This document shows, one piece after another, positions 55,521-64,000 of a stretch of DNA of 64,000 nucleotides. Position numbers and translations under genes: made by a program. Numbering within the stretch: position 1 is the stretch's first letter; the number at the start of each line of letters is the position of its first letter. The stretch lies in NCBI GenBank assembly GCA_025667525.1, contig CM046882.1, forward strand, positions 544,496,630 to 544,560,629, given 5' to 3'. This DNA is from Glebionis coronaria (Eukaryota > Streptophyta > Magnoliopsida > Asterales > Asteraceae). The notes beneath the pieces were generated by a model. That model did not search any database, was not told the DNA's origin, and was given only the letters and a program-made list of their open reading frames with translations.

Positions 55521-55675
55521 ATCTTTGCGCTTGGGGCAATGACACAGCTAATGAGGTAATAACCGAGGCATGTCAATTGCTGGTTGAAAACTTTTTTCAA
55601 ACCCCCTCCTAGGCCTCGTGTTACCCTTGGCCTTCGAGAATTTTTGGAAGGGCTCCCTTTTTAAGGGTAAAGCCC
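55521..55675 (+). ncRNA. U4 small nuclear RNA, unit 2 copy
   Basis: Same layout as the unit 1 gene, with the Sm-like site AATTTTTGG (55639-55647) and a 3' box at 55678-55692. The 5' stem-loop now has GACAC opposite ATGTC, leaving a C-A mismatch that the unit 1 copy does not have. GAAAACTATTTCC has become GAAAACTTTTTTC. With the altered USE it looks like the decaying partner of the pair. The lower 3' stem (GGGCTCCCTTTTTAAGGGTAAAGCCC) is better paired than in unit 1. Confidence 0.85.
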
Positions 55676-55677
55676 TA

Positions 55678-55692
55678 CAATCTCTAGTTAAA
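55678..55692 (+). terminator. Plant snRNA 3'-end box of U4 (unit 2)
   Basis: CAATCTCTAGTTAAA, identical to the unit 1 box. Confidence 0.72.
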
Positions 55693-55793
55693 GTTTGATA
55701 AACTACACTGTGAGTTTGCCTTCGTAGCTTTTTGCTCTGGTCAAAACCGAGTTAGTTTCTGGTGTCATCAGGCTAACATCGAGGAGACATTTA

Positions 55794-55895
55794 TAATGGT
55801 CTTGATTTTGGAAAAAAGTGAGGAAGTTTCAGTTGAGTTGCTCAAACCACTACTGGCTTGTGTCAAAAAACATAGTGAAGTTTGCGATTGCATTA
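55794..55895 (+). pseudogene. PDS5-like exon remnant, unit 2 copy
   Basis: Reads VLILEKSEEVSVELLKPLLA then CVKKHSEV without a stop, so this exon is better kept than in unit 1. The following exon (VLPVARELGE in unit 1) is missing because homology ends here. Isolated exon; not functional. Confidence 0.6.
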
Positions 55896-57143
55896 AAGTG
55901 GGTTGAACTGTTGAGGGCATTAAAGTGAACTATTGTCTTTACCCTTAACACGAGCTTGTGACTCAAGTGAGGGCATTAAAGTGGGTTGAACTGTGATGGA
56001 GCCAATCTTGGTTGGGTCAAGTTCAAAAACAGACGTACAAGTTCAACATGGCCATGATTTGGTCAAACTCTCAATCATTAGATTAGGAGTCTAAGAACAA
56101 AACTAGCTTTGAGAATCTCACGTCTTAGTAGTGCCTCGTTGGGCATTAAGCATGGGTCCAACCGTATTTAAGTGAAAGAGATCTTGAATGACTTATTTCT
56201 TAAGTTTTACCTCTTATAAGTTAGCTGCAAGAGGATGAGTATCTCTTTTTCTTTTAGCAATGTCTCTGGACCTGATTCGCCGAATTGAATAATACCAACT
56301 CGGTTAAATAGTCTGCAATTGCACTATAATACCCGAAAATTAACCAAAGCTACATATGTTACGTTTTCTGTTAGGCACATATACATTCTAGGCCATCTGG
56401 AACCACAATTTTCATTGAGCTGGGTTGAGCTTGTTACTCAAATTGGTTAGACTGTGATGGAGCCAGGTTTGGTTGGGTCAAGTCGTTTTTGCGAGAGAGT
56501 TTGGACCATAGCTCCTGAGCGACGGCTTGGGCTTCCTGGTTCTTAAGAGTAGATGGTTAGGCCTCGGGCTAGTCTCACAGAGTGGCAGGATACAATGGTA
56601 TCATCGCTCTCGTCAGTGGAAGGACAACAACAACATGCACCCTTGGCTCAAATATCCATGTTGTTTTGTGTATATATAGTAACTAGAGTAAGTTCGTAGA
56701 GGTAGTCACCATCTTCAACATTCTTGAATACAATACCGCCTTTAACATTTTGCCAAATAAACAATAGTATCAACAATTCTATAAGTCAAGTCCTTAATGT
56801 AGTGTTGCGGCATAAGTAGTGACAGGTCTAAGTGCATGCCCGGCAAAAACTTGTTAAATAGTCACAGCACAAACTCAAACCAAACTCTATCAAAAAGGTA
56901 ACGTGGCCACACAAAGAGTGGTAGTACTCGGACTAATAAACAACTTGATCACCTGACCTTGCGTTTCACAGAAGAACTACAAGAATAAGAAGTACTCCAA
57001 AGTCGTATGCTACATATAGTTGATACTATTGTTTATTTAGAGCAGGGTTAAGATTGATGAGGTGGCAGCACAAGTTAGTGGTCTCGGTGCGTGTTTGATA
57101 AATAAGTACTCCAAAGTTGTATATATATGAAAAATGATGTTTG
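55896..57143. other. Unassigned interval right of the duplication
   Basis: Contains short direct repeats: GGGCATTAAAGTGGGTTGAA near 55968 with a similar copy near 55903, and ACTGTGATGGAGCCA-TTGGTTGGGTCAAG at about 55989 and 56451. No gene recognised. Confidence 0.4.
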
Positions 57144-57187
57144 ATCCCACATCGCTGGAAAGTAAAAATGAAAAGCAGTTTATAAAG
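57144..57187 (+). promoter_or_regulatory. USE plus TATA promoter of U3 snoRNA, Pol III spacing
   Basis: Exact USE ATCCCACATCG (57144-57154) and TATAAAG (57181-57187) with only 26 bases between them. In dicots the shorter USE-TATA distance specifies RNA polymerase III, which transcribes U3 there. The U2 and U4 promoters in this window have 34-35 bases. Confidence 0.88.
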
Positions 57188-57208
57188 AGCATAAGCAAAC
57201 AAGCAGTC

Positions 57209-57443
57209 ACGACCTTACTTGAACAGGATTTGTTCTATAGGCTAGTACCTCTGTATTCTTAATTCCCCAAGAGACAGAAACCCATGAACTTGTGACCAGA
57301 GCCTGATTAACAGCCTTATGGTCTCGGCCATGGCTCAGTAGAGGATCGTTGTTTTTGGCATGGTCACATGGTTGTGGCTCAGTAGAGGATCGTTGCCATC
57401 TCATCTTGATGGGTTTTGGCATGGTCACATGGTTGTCTGACAG
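57209..57443 (+). ncRNA. U3 snoRNA with an internal duplication
   Basis: Starts ACGACCTTACTTGAACAGGA and continues GTTCTATAGGCTAGTACCTC, the A'/A box domain that pairs with pre-rRNA. It ends GGTTGTCTGACAG with box D. U3 guides early 18S rRNA processing in the nucleolus. A segment is duplicated: TGGCTCAGTAGAGGATCGTTG occurs at 57331 and 57375, and TTTTGGCATGGTCACATGGT follows each. The first copy lacks the intervening CCATCTCATCTTGATGG. The RNA is therefore about 235 nt, longer than the 215-220 nt I expect. A T-run at 57456-57463 can terminate Pol III. Function with the insertion is uncertain. Confidence 0.88.
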
Positions 57444-57837
57444 ACAAATTTACCCTTTTTTTTATGTCCCTTTTTTTTATGTTTCTCGTTTGCTTCTGAT
57501 TCTTACTGTGTTGGTTTATTAGGTGTAAATGAAACAATGGAGTTGTATGGATATTTGTGAGTAACTTGGAGATGAAATACGCGATTCACTTGCTTCTCAT
57601 ACAAAATTTGAAGGTAAAACAACTCACTTGTCAAGGGATTTGGACCAAAAACCATATTAATGAACGCGCAACAAAGAAGGAGATTCAGACAACAAGTAAT
57701 ATAGATTTAGATTTTGAACATCACTTTTGATCTTAGGCTAAGATTTGAACTTAATTTGAACCATTTATCCCATTTGAGTACAAGTATAGCTTATAATATT
57801 TCTTCGTCTTCATGTCTTTCATGCATCCTTAACTAGT

Positions 57838-57898
57838 TTAGCATGGCCCCTGCGCAAGGATGACACGCACAAATCGAGAAATGGTCCAATTTTTTTTT
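57838..57898 (+). pseudogene. U6 snRNA 3'-half fragment
   Basis: From TTAGCATGGCCCCTGCGCAA through ATGACACGCACAAATCGAGA to AAATGGTCCAAT and a T-run, the sequence equals plant U6 without change. The 5' half, including the ACAGAGA box, is absent. No USE or TATA lies at the right distance. It is therefore a truncated U6 copy with an intact terminator. The perfect match implies recent origin. Confidence 0.88.
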
Positions 57899-58584
57899 CT
57901 ACCATCCCGCAACCATTAATTTTTGTTTGTTAGGCCGTTTGATAACTGGAGGTCAGCTAACCCATGTTTCAAACAAAGGGTCATCGGTTTTGCTTATTCC
58001 AATGTACATCTCGGGGAAGGAATATTTATATCTTAGCTTCATTAGGAAGCAAGAACCGTAACTGGTTTATGCAAATTGATCTCTGTAACGAGGTTAGTTT
58101 CTGATAGACAGTGACTAAACTTGCTGAGCAGACTTTTGTGATGTTAAATGCATTTTATGCATTAAGCAGTGAGCAAAACAATTCATTAGCACTATCTGAC
58201 TATATTCTAGCTTCAACGGAAAATTTAATAAATTTTTGCAGTGAGGAGATTGAGTACAAGAATATCTATAAACCAACAATCCTCCTTATGTACCATAAAG
58301 AATGACTCTTCCACGTTTCTTAGTATCTCACCATTAATCTTGCTAACCAGAATTCGAACGTTGTTTAATCTGACGACATCTGCGGCCCGGCCCTATATAA
58401 CCAAGGAGAGAAAACGTAGCTCGATCTATCTCAACAAGAAGGTTAGGTATCCACAACTCATCGTCAGTACCTTCATCTATAAAACCCTTCTGTAATTCAT
58501 CAACCTCGTTGACATCATCCTTTTAAGAACGGACGATTTAACAACCTAATGTATCCAGAGGAAAACAAAAAGCCAAAACAAAAA
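57899..58584. other. Unassigned interval
   Basis: On the minus strand 58520-58370 reads as open protein-like sequence (LQKGFIDEGTDDELWIP then LLVEIDRATFSLLGYIGPG) that I do not recognise. It could be an exon remnant. Nothing else identified. Confidence 0.3.
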
Positions 58585-58659
58585 GGCCTATTAGCTCAGC
58601 TGGTTAGAGCGTCGTGCTAATAACGCGAAGGTCGGCAGGTTCGAGACCTGCATGGGCCA
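58585..58659 (+). tRNA. tRNA-Ile (anticodon AAU), 75 nt
   Basis: GGCCTAT acceptor pairs with ATGGGCC (one G-U pair). The D-arm AGCTCAGCTGGTTAGAGC, anticodon loop CTAATAA and T-arm GCAGGTTCGAGACCTGC are intact. It carries boxes A and B, CAA-rich upstream sequence and a downstream TTTT. The variable loop has one extra G compared with the usual 74-nt plant tRNA-Ile (GGTCGGCAGG rather than GGTCGCAGG). No intron or encoded CCA, as expected for a plant nuclear gene. Confidence 0.88.
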
Positions 58660-58706
58660 TTTCATTTTATTACTTCAACAAGTTTTATCTGTAAAAAATT
58701 ATATTT

Positions 58707-58788
58707 TATGCTGCCAGGACACGAACTTGGGACTCCTAGCCAGAGTAGGAGCCGAATCATATCATTTGATTGATTGTGCTACAGCATA
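58707..58788 (-). other. tRNA-like sequence with perfect 7-bp acceptor, non-canonical arms
   Basis: The minus strand starts TATGCTG and ends CAGCATA (perfect pairing). It has an anticodon-like hairpin CTCCTA-CTCTGGC-TAGGAG and a T-arm-like CCAAGTTCGTGTCCTGG. The D region is about ten bases too long. At 82 nt it fits neither a class I tRNA nor a normal long-arm tRNA. Probably an old tRNA derivative. Confidence 0.35.
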
Positions 58789-59753
58789 AATTGTTGTATT
58801 AGATATTCCCTAGTATTTATTTAAACCGAATAAAAGAAAATACCTCCTTTTTCTTAAGCTTTCTATATCTTGTAATCCTTCCCTAAAACTCTTGTTTTAA
58901 CAAATAACAATCATTCGCAAAACGTTTCTTATCGCCAGCCGTAAAAGTCTCGTGCTAATAATGCTTTTTCATAATCTCTTAATTAACCTTTTTAATAAGA
59001 GTATAATATTATATTATGTTTTTTTTTAATGTGAACTCGAAAAAAGAGTTACACATGCCTAACTCTTTACGTAAACACTATTCTGTACAACCTAGACTCA
59101 TCAGACAACAGATTGGTTTGCTGCTACTTAAACATTGTCTCATCTTATTGATTGTACGAATATAGTTTTGAATATTGCTTAAATTGGTAAATCGTACATG
59201 CGCAACTTTTGCTTTAGAGCGCACACAAATGTCTATGCACTTGTTGAACAACCACACATGATTTTTTTTTTGCTCAAAACTAATGGAATGATTTTAAATT
59301 AGAAGTCGGTAAGGATGTACATATGCATAACATACAGCAGATAACGATGAAAAAAATGGTAGACCTCGAGAGATATATTACATAAACAAAAATTAGCTAA
59401 CTATGCTCAGGGAAATCATCTAAATTAGCTATGCTCTTCATCATTTCCTTTAGTATTGACTCCACTTTTCTTATCGCAATTTCCTAAAATAGGGACAACA
59501 TATGTTGGAGTCGGTAAGGACTTGTAAAAGCAAGAACGCACAAGGTGTGAGGTTGTATCTAGAAAGAATTAAGATAAACGCGTGAGAGAATTGAAGAAAA
59601 GATCGAGTTGGCGGCATAGCTGGATTCTTGATCACCACTATTCATGCGTAAGAAGTCTGCAACTTGCATCACAATGGACTGTTGGCTTGCCATTGTAATT
59701 ACTAATTACATATCTTAAATCACTTTTATCATGGCATTAAATATGTTTGTCAA
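58789..59753. other. Unassigned AT-rich interval
   Basis: No gene recognised. The last 250 bases may belong to the 5' side of the following Copia element, but no LTR end or primer-binding site was found. Confidence 0.35.
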
Positions 59754-61227
59754 ATGAGCATTACTTTTGATAAGTTTGTCTATGTTCCCGGGGAGACTCT
59801 CAATGATTACCATCTGAGATTTACCCTATTGCTGAATGAGCTCAATATCTATGGCATGGCAATTCCTACGTTTCAATTGAACACCAAGTATTTGAACACT
59901 CTTCCTTCATAATGGAAAAAAGTATGTGACGGATGTTAAATTGGCTAAGGACTTGCATAACACCAATGTGGATCAACTTCAAGCTTTTCTTCAACAACAC
60001 GAATGCCATGTGATCGAGGCTCGGTTGTCTGCACCTCAAGTTCATGATCCACTTGCCATGTATGCTTCTCAACAAAACATGGCTTATACTTATCAAAGAC
60101 CATCATACTTGCATCAGCCACCATCACACAACTATCAGCAACCACAACAACCATCTTATCAACCACTAATGATGCCACAACAAGCATTTCAACAAAGTGT
60201 TCATCAACAATCTTTCCCACAGCAACCATCACATCAGACATCACCATCACAAGCCAACACTTCTCCAATTGGTTATACTCCTCAGCAAGGATATTTTCCA
60301 ATTGAAGCACAACCAGCACAAGCCTTCTACTCCAATGAACTTCCACCAATCCAAGCACCGGTATTTACTCCAAATGATACGCCAGCTGATGTTCTAAACC
60401 ATCTCACTGCCTACTTGTCAAGACTTGTTGCAACTAGAGGATTTCACCAACAAACAATCAGCTCCGCACCTCTTCAAATCCTCGACAACAAGTCACTGTT
60501 CAAGATGGTCAAGTGACGGTGCAACCTACCTCCTACAAGGACTGTGAATACTCAAGCTGTGAATTCTCAAGCTAATGGAAATAGAAGCCCTATTGGTCCA
60601 CAAAAGGTTGTGACTTGCTACAATTGTAGAGGACAAGGTCATATGGCCAGGGAATGCACTCAGCCAAAAAGGAGAAGGGATACAACGTGGTTTCATGAGA
60701 AGATGTATTTGGTCGATGCTCAGTCCAAGGGAAAGATCTTGGATTCAGAAGAGTTAGCATTTCTTGCAGACCCAGGGGCAGCAGACAATGAAGGCATTGC
60801 AGTCGTTTCCACTTCTAATGCAGCTTATCAAGCAGATGATCTTGACGCATATGATTCGGATTGTGATGACATTCACTCTGCCCAAGCTGCTCTTGTTGTT
60901 AATCTCTCTCATTACGGTTCTGATGTCATCGGTGAGGTATCCACCACAACCAATCTTGGTAATGATGATTACCCACATCAAGTTGGGCATGAAAATGACA
61001 ACCTCGAACAGCATTCGGGAACTAGTAACTCAAATGATGTGGTACCCAATCCTACACATTTGAGTGAACCTCAACCAAATGCTACGACGGATATGGAATC
61101 TTATGCTCAACATGATTTGGTCATGGTGCCTAAACATATTATTGATCAAATGCATATGGCTCTCAGACAATCCGTATATACGAATTCCACTCATAAGTGT
61201 GAAAACACTTATCCTTTTACCACTTAA
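59754..61227 (+). pseudogene. Copia gag, multiply broken
   Basis: Reads as gag of a Copia family common in Asteraceae: VYVPGETLNDYHLRFTLLLN (from 59754), VKLAKDLHNTNVDQLQAFL, a Gln/Pro-rich stretch, the knuckle CYNCRGQGHMAREC (about 60620), then DLDAYDSDCDD and NLSHYGSDV. Damage: an in-frame TAA at 59910-59912; an extra A in the run at 59915-59920 that shifts frame; and a short stretch at about 60460-60540 (PRQQVTVQDGQVTVQP) in another frame, bounded by two shifts that cancel. The TGA at 60514-60516 is seen only in the uncorrected frame. The similarity ends at 61227, near the start of the next LTR element. No pol follows. Confidence 0.82.
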
Positions 61228-61229
61228 TT

Positions 61230-63080
61230 ATAATAATAACCAAGCCAAAACGTGTATTTTATGTCGTAAATATTGGAATTATGCGTGGTTTGTGTTTTTG
61301 TTGTGATTTAGGATCAAAATGTGAAAAGGGAAGAAAACACGAGCTTTCACGGGCTTTTATCGAAGAAAAAGACAAAAGACGAAGTCAAAAGATCAAGAGT
61401 GCAAAAAGAACGGAAGTCCAAGGCCTACTCTGAAGATTTATCAAAGAACAAGTCCAAATACGGAAGTTTAATAAAGCCGAAGAACTCAAGTCTAATTAAT
61501 GAAGAAATTACAAGACGAGTTTAATTAATCCCGAGACAAAGTCGAAAAAGTAGAAGAATTAAGAAGACGAAAAGACGAGAAAGAAAAGACGTGAAGAAGA
61601 AAGAAAAGAGCAACACATGCTTCCTTCCCTTCTCCCTATAAATAGACTTCATTTCACCTCATTTTAGTTTTGTTGTCTATTTTGACAAACTAGTCTTCCA
61701 CCATTTTCATTACTTGCACATTTATTTTCATATCATTTACTTAATTGTCAATTTAATTACCTTGTTTTGCACCTTAAATTTCTTGCCTTTAATTCAAGTA
61801 AGTCTTTTAGTTTTGTTGTTGAATCTTTGTTTTCCTTTAATCAAGTTTTTTATTATCCGTCTTATTCTACTTTTCTTGCTTTTGATTTTTATTATTAATT
61901 CGGATTAAGCATTCTTTTGCTTAACCTTATTGATTATTTGAGTAAAAAGTTTATCTTTTTATTTCTATCTAGGCTTTTATACGAATTAAGCTATAAGCTT
62001 GACAATCTTATTAGCTTATTTTGTATTTAGCTTATTTGTTTTAAAGTTTTCTTAAAAGTTTTGTCTTTTTAAAGTTTGATTTAAAAAGTTTGTTTATTTT
62101 GTGTCTTGAATGTTTTAAAATTTGTGCTTATTTAGTTTTACTTATTCTTGTTTTAATTAAGTTTTTGGTATTTGCTTATTGTCAAAGTGCTTATTTGGTT
62201 CAGCTTATTTGCTTATTCGATTCCATCGTAACTTTCTTAAGAGTTTACCCATTCCGATCAAGTAAGTGTGATCGCATAAACCCTAGGGTTTCTACTTGCG
62301 ATCTTTTACTTCGATCAAGGACTAAGATCAGACTACGATCGTCCATCACGATCTAAGTCACGATTGCCCTGTTGCGATCTGTGACTGCGATCGTTGGTTG
62401 CGATCTGTGGATATGATCACTTGGTCACGATCGTCCACTGCGATCCACTTGTTGCTATCGTGGTGGAGTACGATCCAAAACTTGTCCAGAGTACGATCTG
62501 GGAGTACGATCGTCACTGCGATCGCTTGTTGCGATCTGTGGCTACGATCCAGAGTACGATCCAGGGTACGATCGTGAGTTACGATCGTGACTACGATCTA
62601 ACTTTTGTCTTTATTTTTATCTTATTTTTCCAAGCTTACTTTTCATTACGTTTTAATTTCCAAGAATTGCACGCTTCCCGAAATCTCTGTTTTTACCAAG
62701 TGTTTTTCTAGTAATTTTTAGTTTAATTTTTAAAGCTTATTTTTCCGCCATTTTACTTTAGTGTTATTTTAATCGTTTTTCTTTATTTTATATTTCAAGT
62801 TTACATTTTTATTACATTGTCAAATTAATTTTTCGTCAAGCTTTAATTTTTGTCATTTAATTAATTACTTTTAAAGTTTTAAATTTTGCACAATTACTTT
62901 TTAATTAGTTTTAGCTTTAATTACCTGCCATTTACTTTAACGTTTTGCACATTTAACTTTACTACAACGACAAATTATTGTTTTCCACCAAAAGACGATT
63001 GAGTCGCACGTTAATCCCTTTTTCAATTCGATTAGACCGATTTCAACAAACAATTTTTCTAACTAAATTCTAGTTATTAA
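61230..63080 (+). repeat. 5' LTR of an Athila/Tat-like Gypsy element (limits approximate)
   Basis: Placed by the primer-binding site on its right and the loss of Copia similarity on its left. A promoter-like CCCTATAAATAGACTT is at 61635-61650. The exact LTR ends are unclear; candidate termini are TGTTTTTGTTGTGA near 61292 and TTCAACAAACA near 63051. The partner LTR is outside the window. Confidence 0.55.
62255..62605 (+). repeat. Cluster of degenerate TACGATC/TGCGATC motifs inside the LTR
   Basis: More than twenty copies of NNCGATC (TACGATCGT, TGCGATCTG, CACGATCGT, TACGATCCA) in about 340 bp, on average every 15 bases with irregular spacing. The cluster lies about 620-970 bp downstream of the TATA, so it would be transcribed. 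Many copies form the palindromic core CGATCG. Confidence 0.8.
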
Positions 63081-63081
63081 A

Positions 63082-63098
63082 TGGTGCCGCTGCCGGCT
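63082..63098 (+). other. Primer-binding site, tRNA-Asp-like
   Basis: TGGTGCCGCTGCCGGCT resembles the Athila-type site TGGCGCCGTTGCCGG (complementary to tRNA-Asp), with substitutions. Confidence 0.5.
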
Positions 63099-63340
63099 CT
63101 TTTCGTAAAGATTAATGGTTTTCTGTGAGAGACGCGTTGAATTTTGGGATCCGTTCACTCGTGAATGTTATTTTTCTTGCTCAAAAATTTTCAAAAATCC
63201 ATAAAAATTAAAAATTGTTAAAAATCCATAAAAATTTCAAAAAATTTCAAAAAATCCAAAAAGATTCTTATTTTTATTTTTACACGTACATATATATTCT
63301 CTATTTCTTTGGTATCTTTTTCTTTTGCTTTTGCAGGTGC
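63099..63340 (+). other. Leader of the Gypsy element
   Basis: Non-coding leader between primer-binding site and gag, with several AAAAATTTCAAAAAATCC-type near-repeats at 63185-63265. CTTTTGCAG before the gag ATG looks like a splice acceptor, which some Athila/Tat relatives might use; this is inference. Confidence 0.4.
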
Positions 63341-64000
63341 ATGCGTACTAGATTTTCAACTTATCCAGAGCCCGAGACTCGTGAAGATTTAGATATGGCT
63401 GGTGTGAACAACAACAATAACCCACCGCACCTCAACAATAATAATAACAACAATGTTCCCCCACCCGACCTTCGAACGATGGAGGAGTTGTGTCAACCTA
63501 CGATGAATGGACGAGGAGGACCGATTGCGCCGATGAAAATCACGGCTCCATAGTTTTCGTTGAAGCATCACATGATCCAACAGGTTCAAAACACTTGTCC
63601 ATTTCGCGGATTACCGGATGATGATGCCAACAAACACCTCGACAAATTCATTACCGTTACTCAAAGCATGAAGTTGCCCGGTGTTACTATGGATTTTCTT
63701 CGCCTTCACCTATTTCCACACACCTTATCCCACCATGCCGAAAAATGGTTTGATCGTCTTCCGAAGAATTGAATTCATACTTGGGACGAGATGACTCAAC
63801 GATTTTTGTCGCGCTACTTTCCACCATCCATGGTCACGAGCCTTCGGAATCAAATTAGTGGATTTACACAAGAACCTGATGAATCACTTTTTGATGCTTG
63901 GGAACGATATAATGTTTTAATCGTTCGATGTCCAGACCATAACATGATCCCCGTCACCTTAATTGATACTTTCTACAACGGTTTGACTTTTCGTGATCGT
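63341..64000 (+). pseudogene. Gypsy (Athila/Tat-like) gag, two nonsense codons, cut by window edge
   Basis: Starts MRTRFSTYPEPETREDLDMA after a leader, followed by an Asn/Pro-rich N-terminus. The retrotransposon gag domain follows: CPFRGLPDDDANKHLDKFIT, LRLHLFPHTLSHHAEKWFDR, WDEMTQRFLSRYFPPS, DESLFDAWERYN and LIDTFYNGL. In-frame TAG at 63551-63553 and TGA at 63770-63772 break it; the frame is otherwise kept to the end of the window. The start is the Met just after CTTTTGCAGGTGC. Confidence 0.85.

Larger units (their letters stand above)
35676..55895. repeat. Tandem segmental duplication, unit 2
   Basis: Begins at GTGAGTCTATGATAG, immediately after the end of unit 1. It is interrupted by the LTR element at 35846-40037 and by a 3.7-kb block (40101-43773) that unit 1 lacks. 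It lacks the segments matching 13931-17437 and 18075-18760 of unit 1. Homology fades after the PDS5-like exon near 55895. Non-coding shared stretches include 44556-45912 and 51336-51904. Confidence 0.87.

Noticed and set aside
57207..57428. Minus-strand 73-codon frame
   Set aside because: It is the complement of the U3 snoRNA gene; its internal repeat comes from the U3 duplication.
59866..60358. Minus-strand frames of 76 and 137 codons
   Set aside because: Complement of the Copia gag Gln-rich region; the Val/Met-rich composition is an antisense artefact.
62255..62605. CRISPR-like array
   Set aside because: The motif is short, degenerate and irregularly spaced without unique spacers of fixed length; the DNA is plant nuclear.
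62090..62711. Plus-strand frames of 88 and 105 codons in the Gypsy LTR
   Set aside because: They arise from the CGATC motif cluster; low-complexity and inside the LTR.

Overview
The window is plant nuclear DNA, AT-rich and dominated by transposable elements. Plant-type small-RNA promoters (USE plus TATA), plant U2, U4 and U3 genes, and LTR retrotransposons whose gag proteins resemble families I know from Asteraceae (Tanacetum, Artemisia, Chrysanthemum group) point to a composite-family dicot. The species-level idea is inference. The only clearly intact host protein gene is a small C2-domain gene; other host coding sequence is pseudogenic.

Layout. 1-3320: 5' part of a minus-strand Copia element with a broken gag. 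3321-6153: unassigned DNA with a hairpin and a tRNA-like fragment. 6154-55895: an old tandem segmental duplication. Unit 1 is 6154-35675 and unit 2 is 35676 to about 55895. Each unit carried, in order, a MITE-like repeat, a 7-kb long-inverted-repeat element, a C2-domain gene, a tRNA-Glu-like sequence, an XTH-like gene, a U4 snRNA gene and PDS5-like exons. Later events differ between units. A 12.3-kb Ty3/Gypsy chromovirus (19496-31775, TSD taagt) sits only in unit 1. A 4.2-kb LTR element without gag/pol (35846-40037, TSD aactt), a 3.7-kb block with a U2 snRNA gene (40101-43773), a hAT MITE (54601-54781, 8-bp TSD) and two deletions (3.5 kb and 0.69 kb) are found only in unit 2. The other unit supplies an empty or intact reference site for most of these events.

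55896-59753: a U3 snoRNA gene with an internal duplication, a 3'-half U6 fragment, a tRNA-Ile(AAU) gene with one extra base, and a tRNA-like inverted sequence. 59754-61227: a broken Copia gag. From about 61230 to the right edge: 5' LTR, primer-binding site and nonsense-carrying gag of an Athila/Tat-like Gypsy element.

The points most worth checking are: a U2 snRNA gene with intact promoter and paired stems but a changed base in the branch-site recognition sequence; a 358-codon open reading frame upstream of gag in the Gypsy element; and three unrelated LTR elements that each carry a dense cluster of their own degenerate CpG-containing motif (GTCARCGCT, CCATCGCAATGG, TACGATCGTG).
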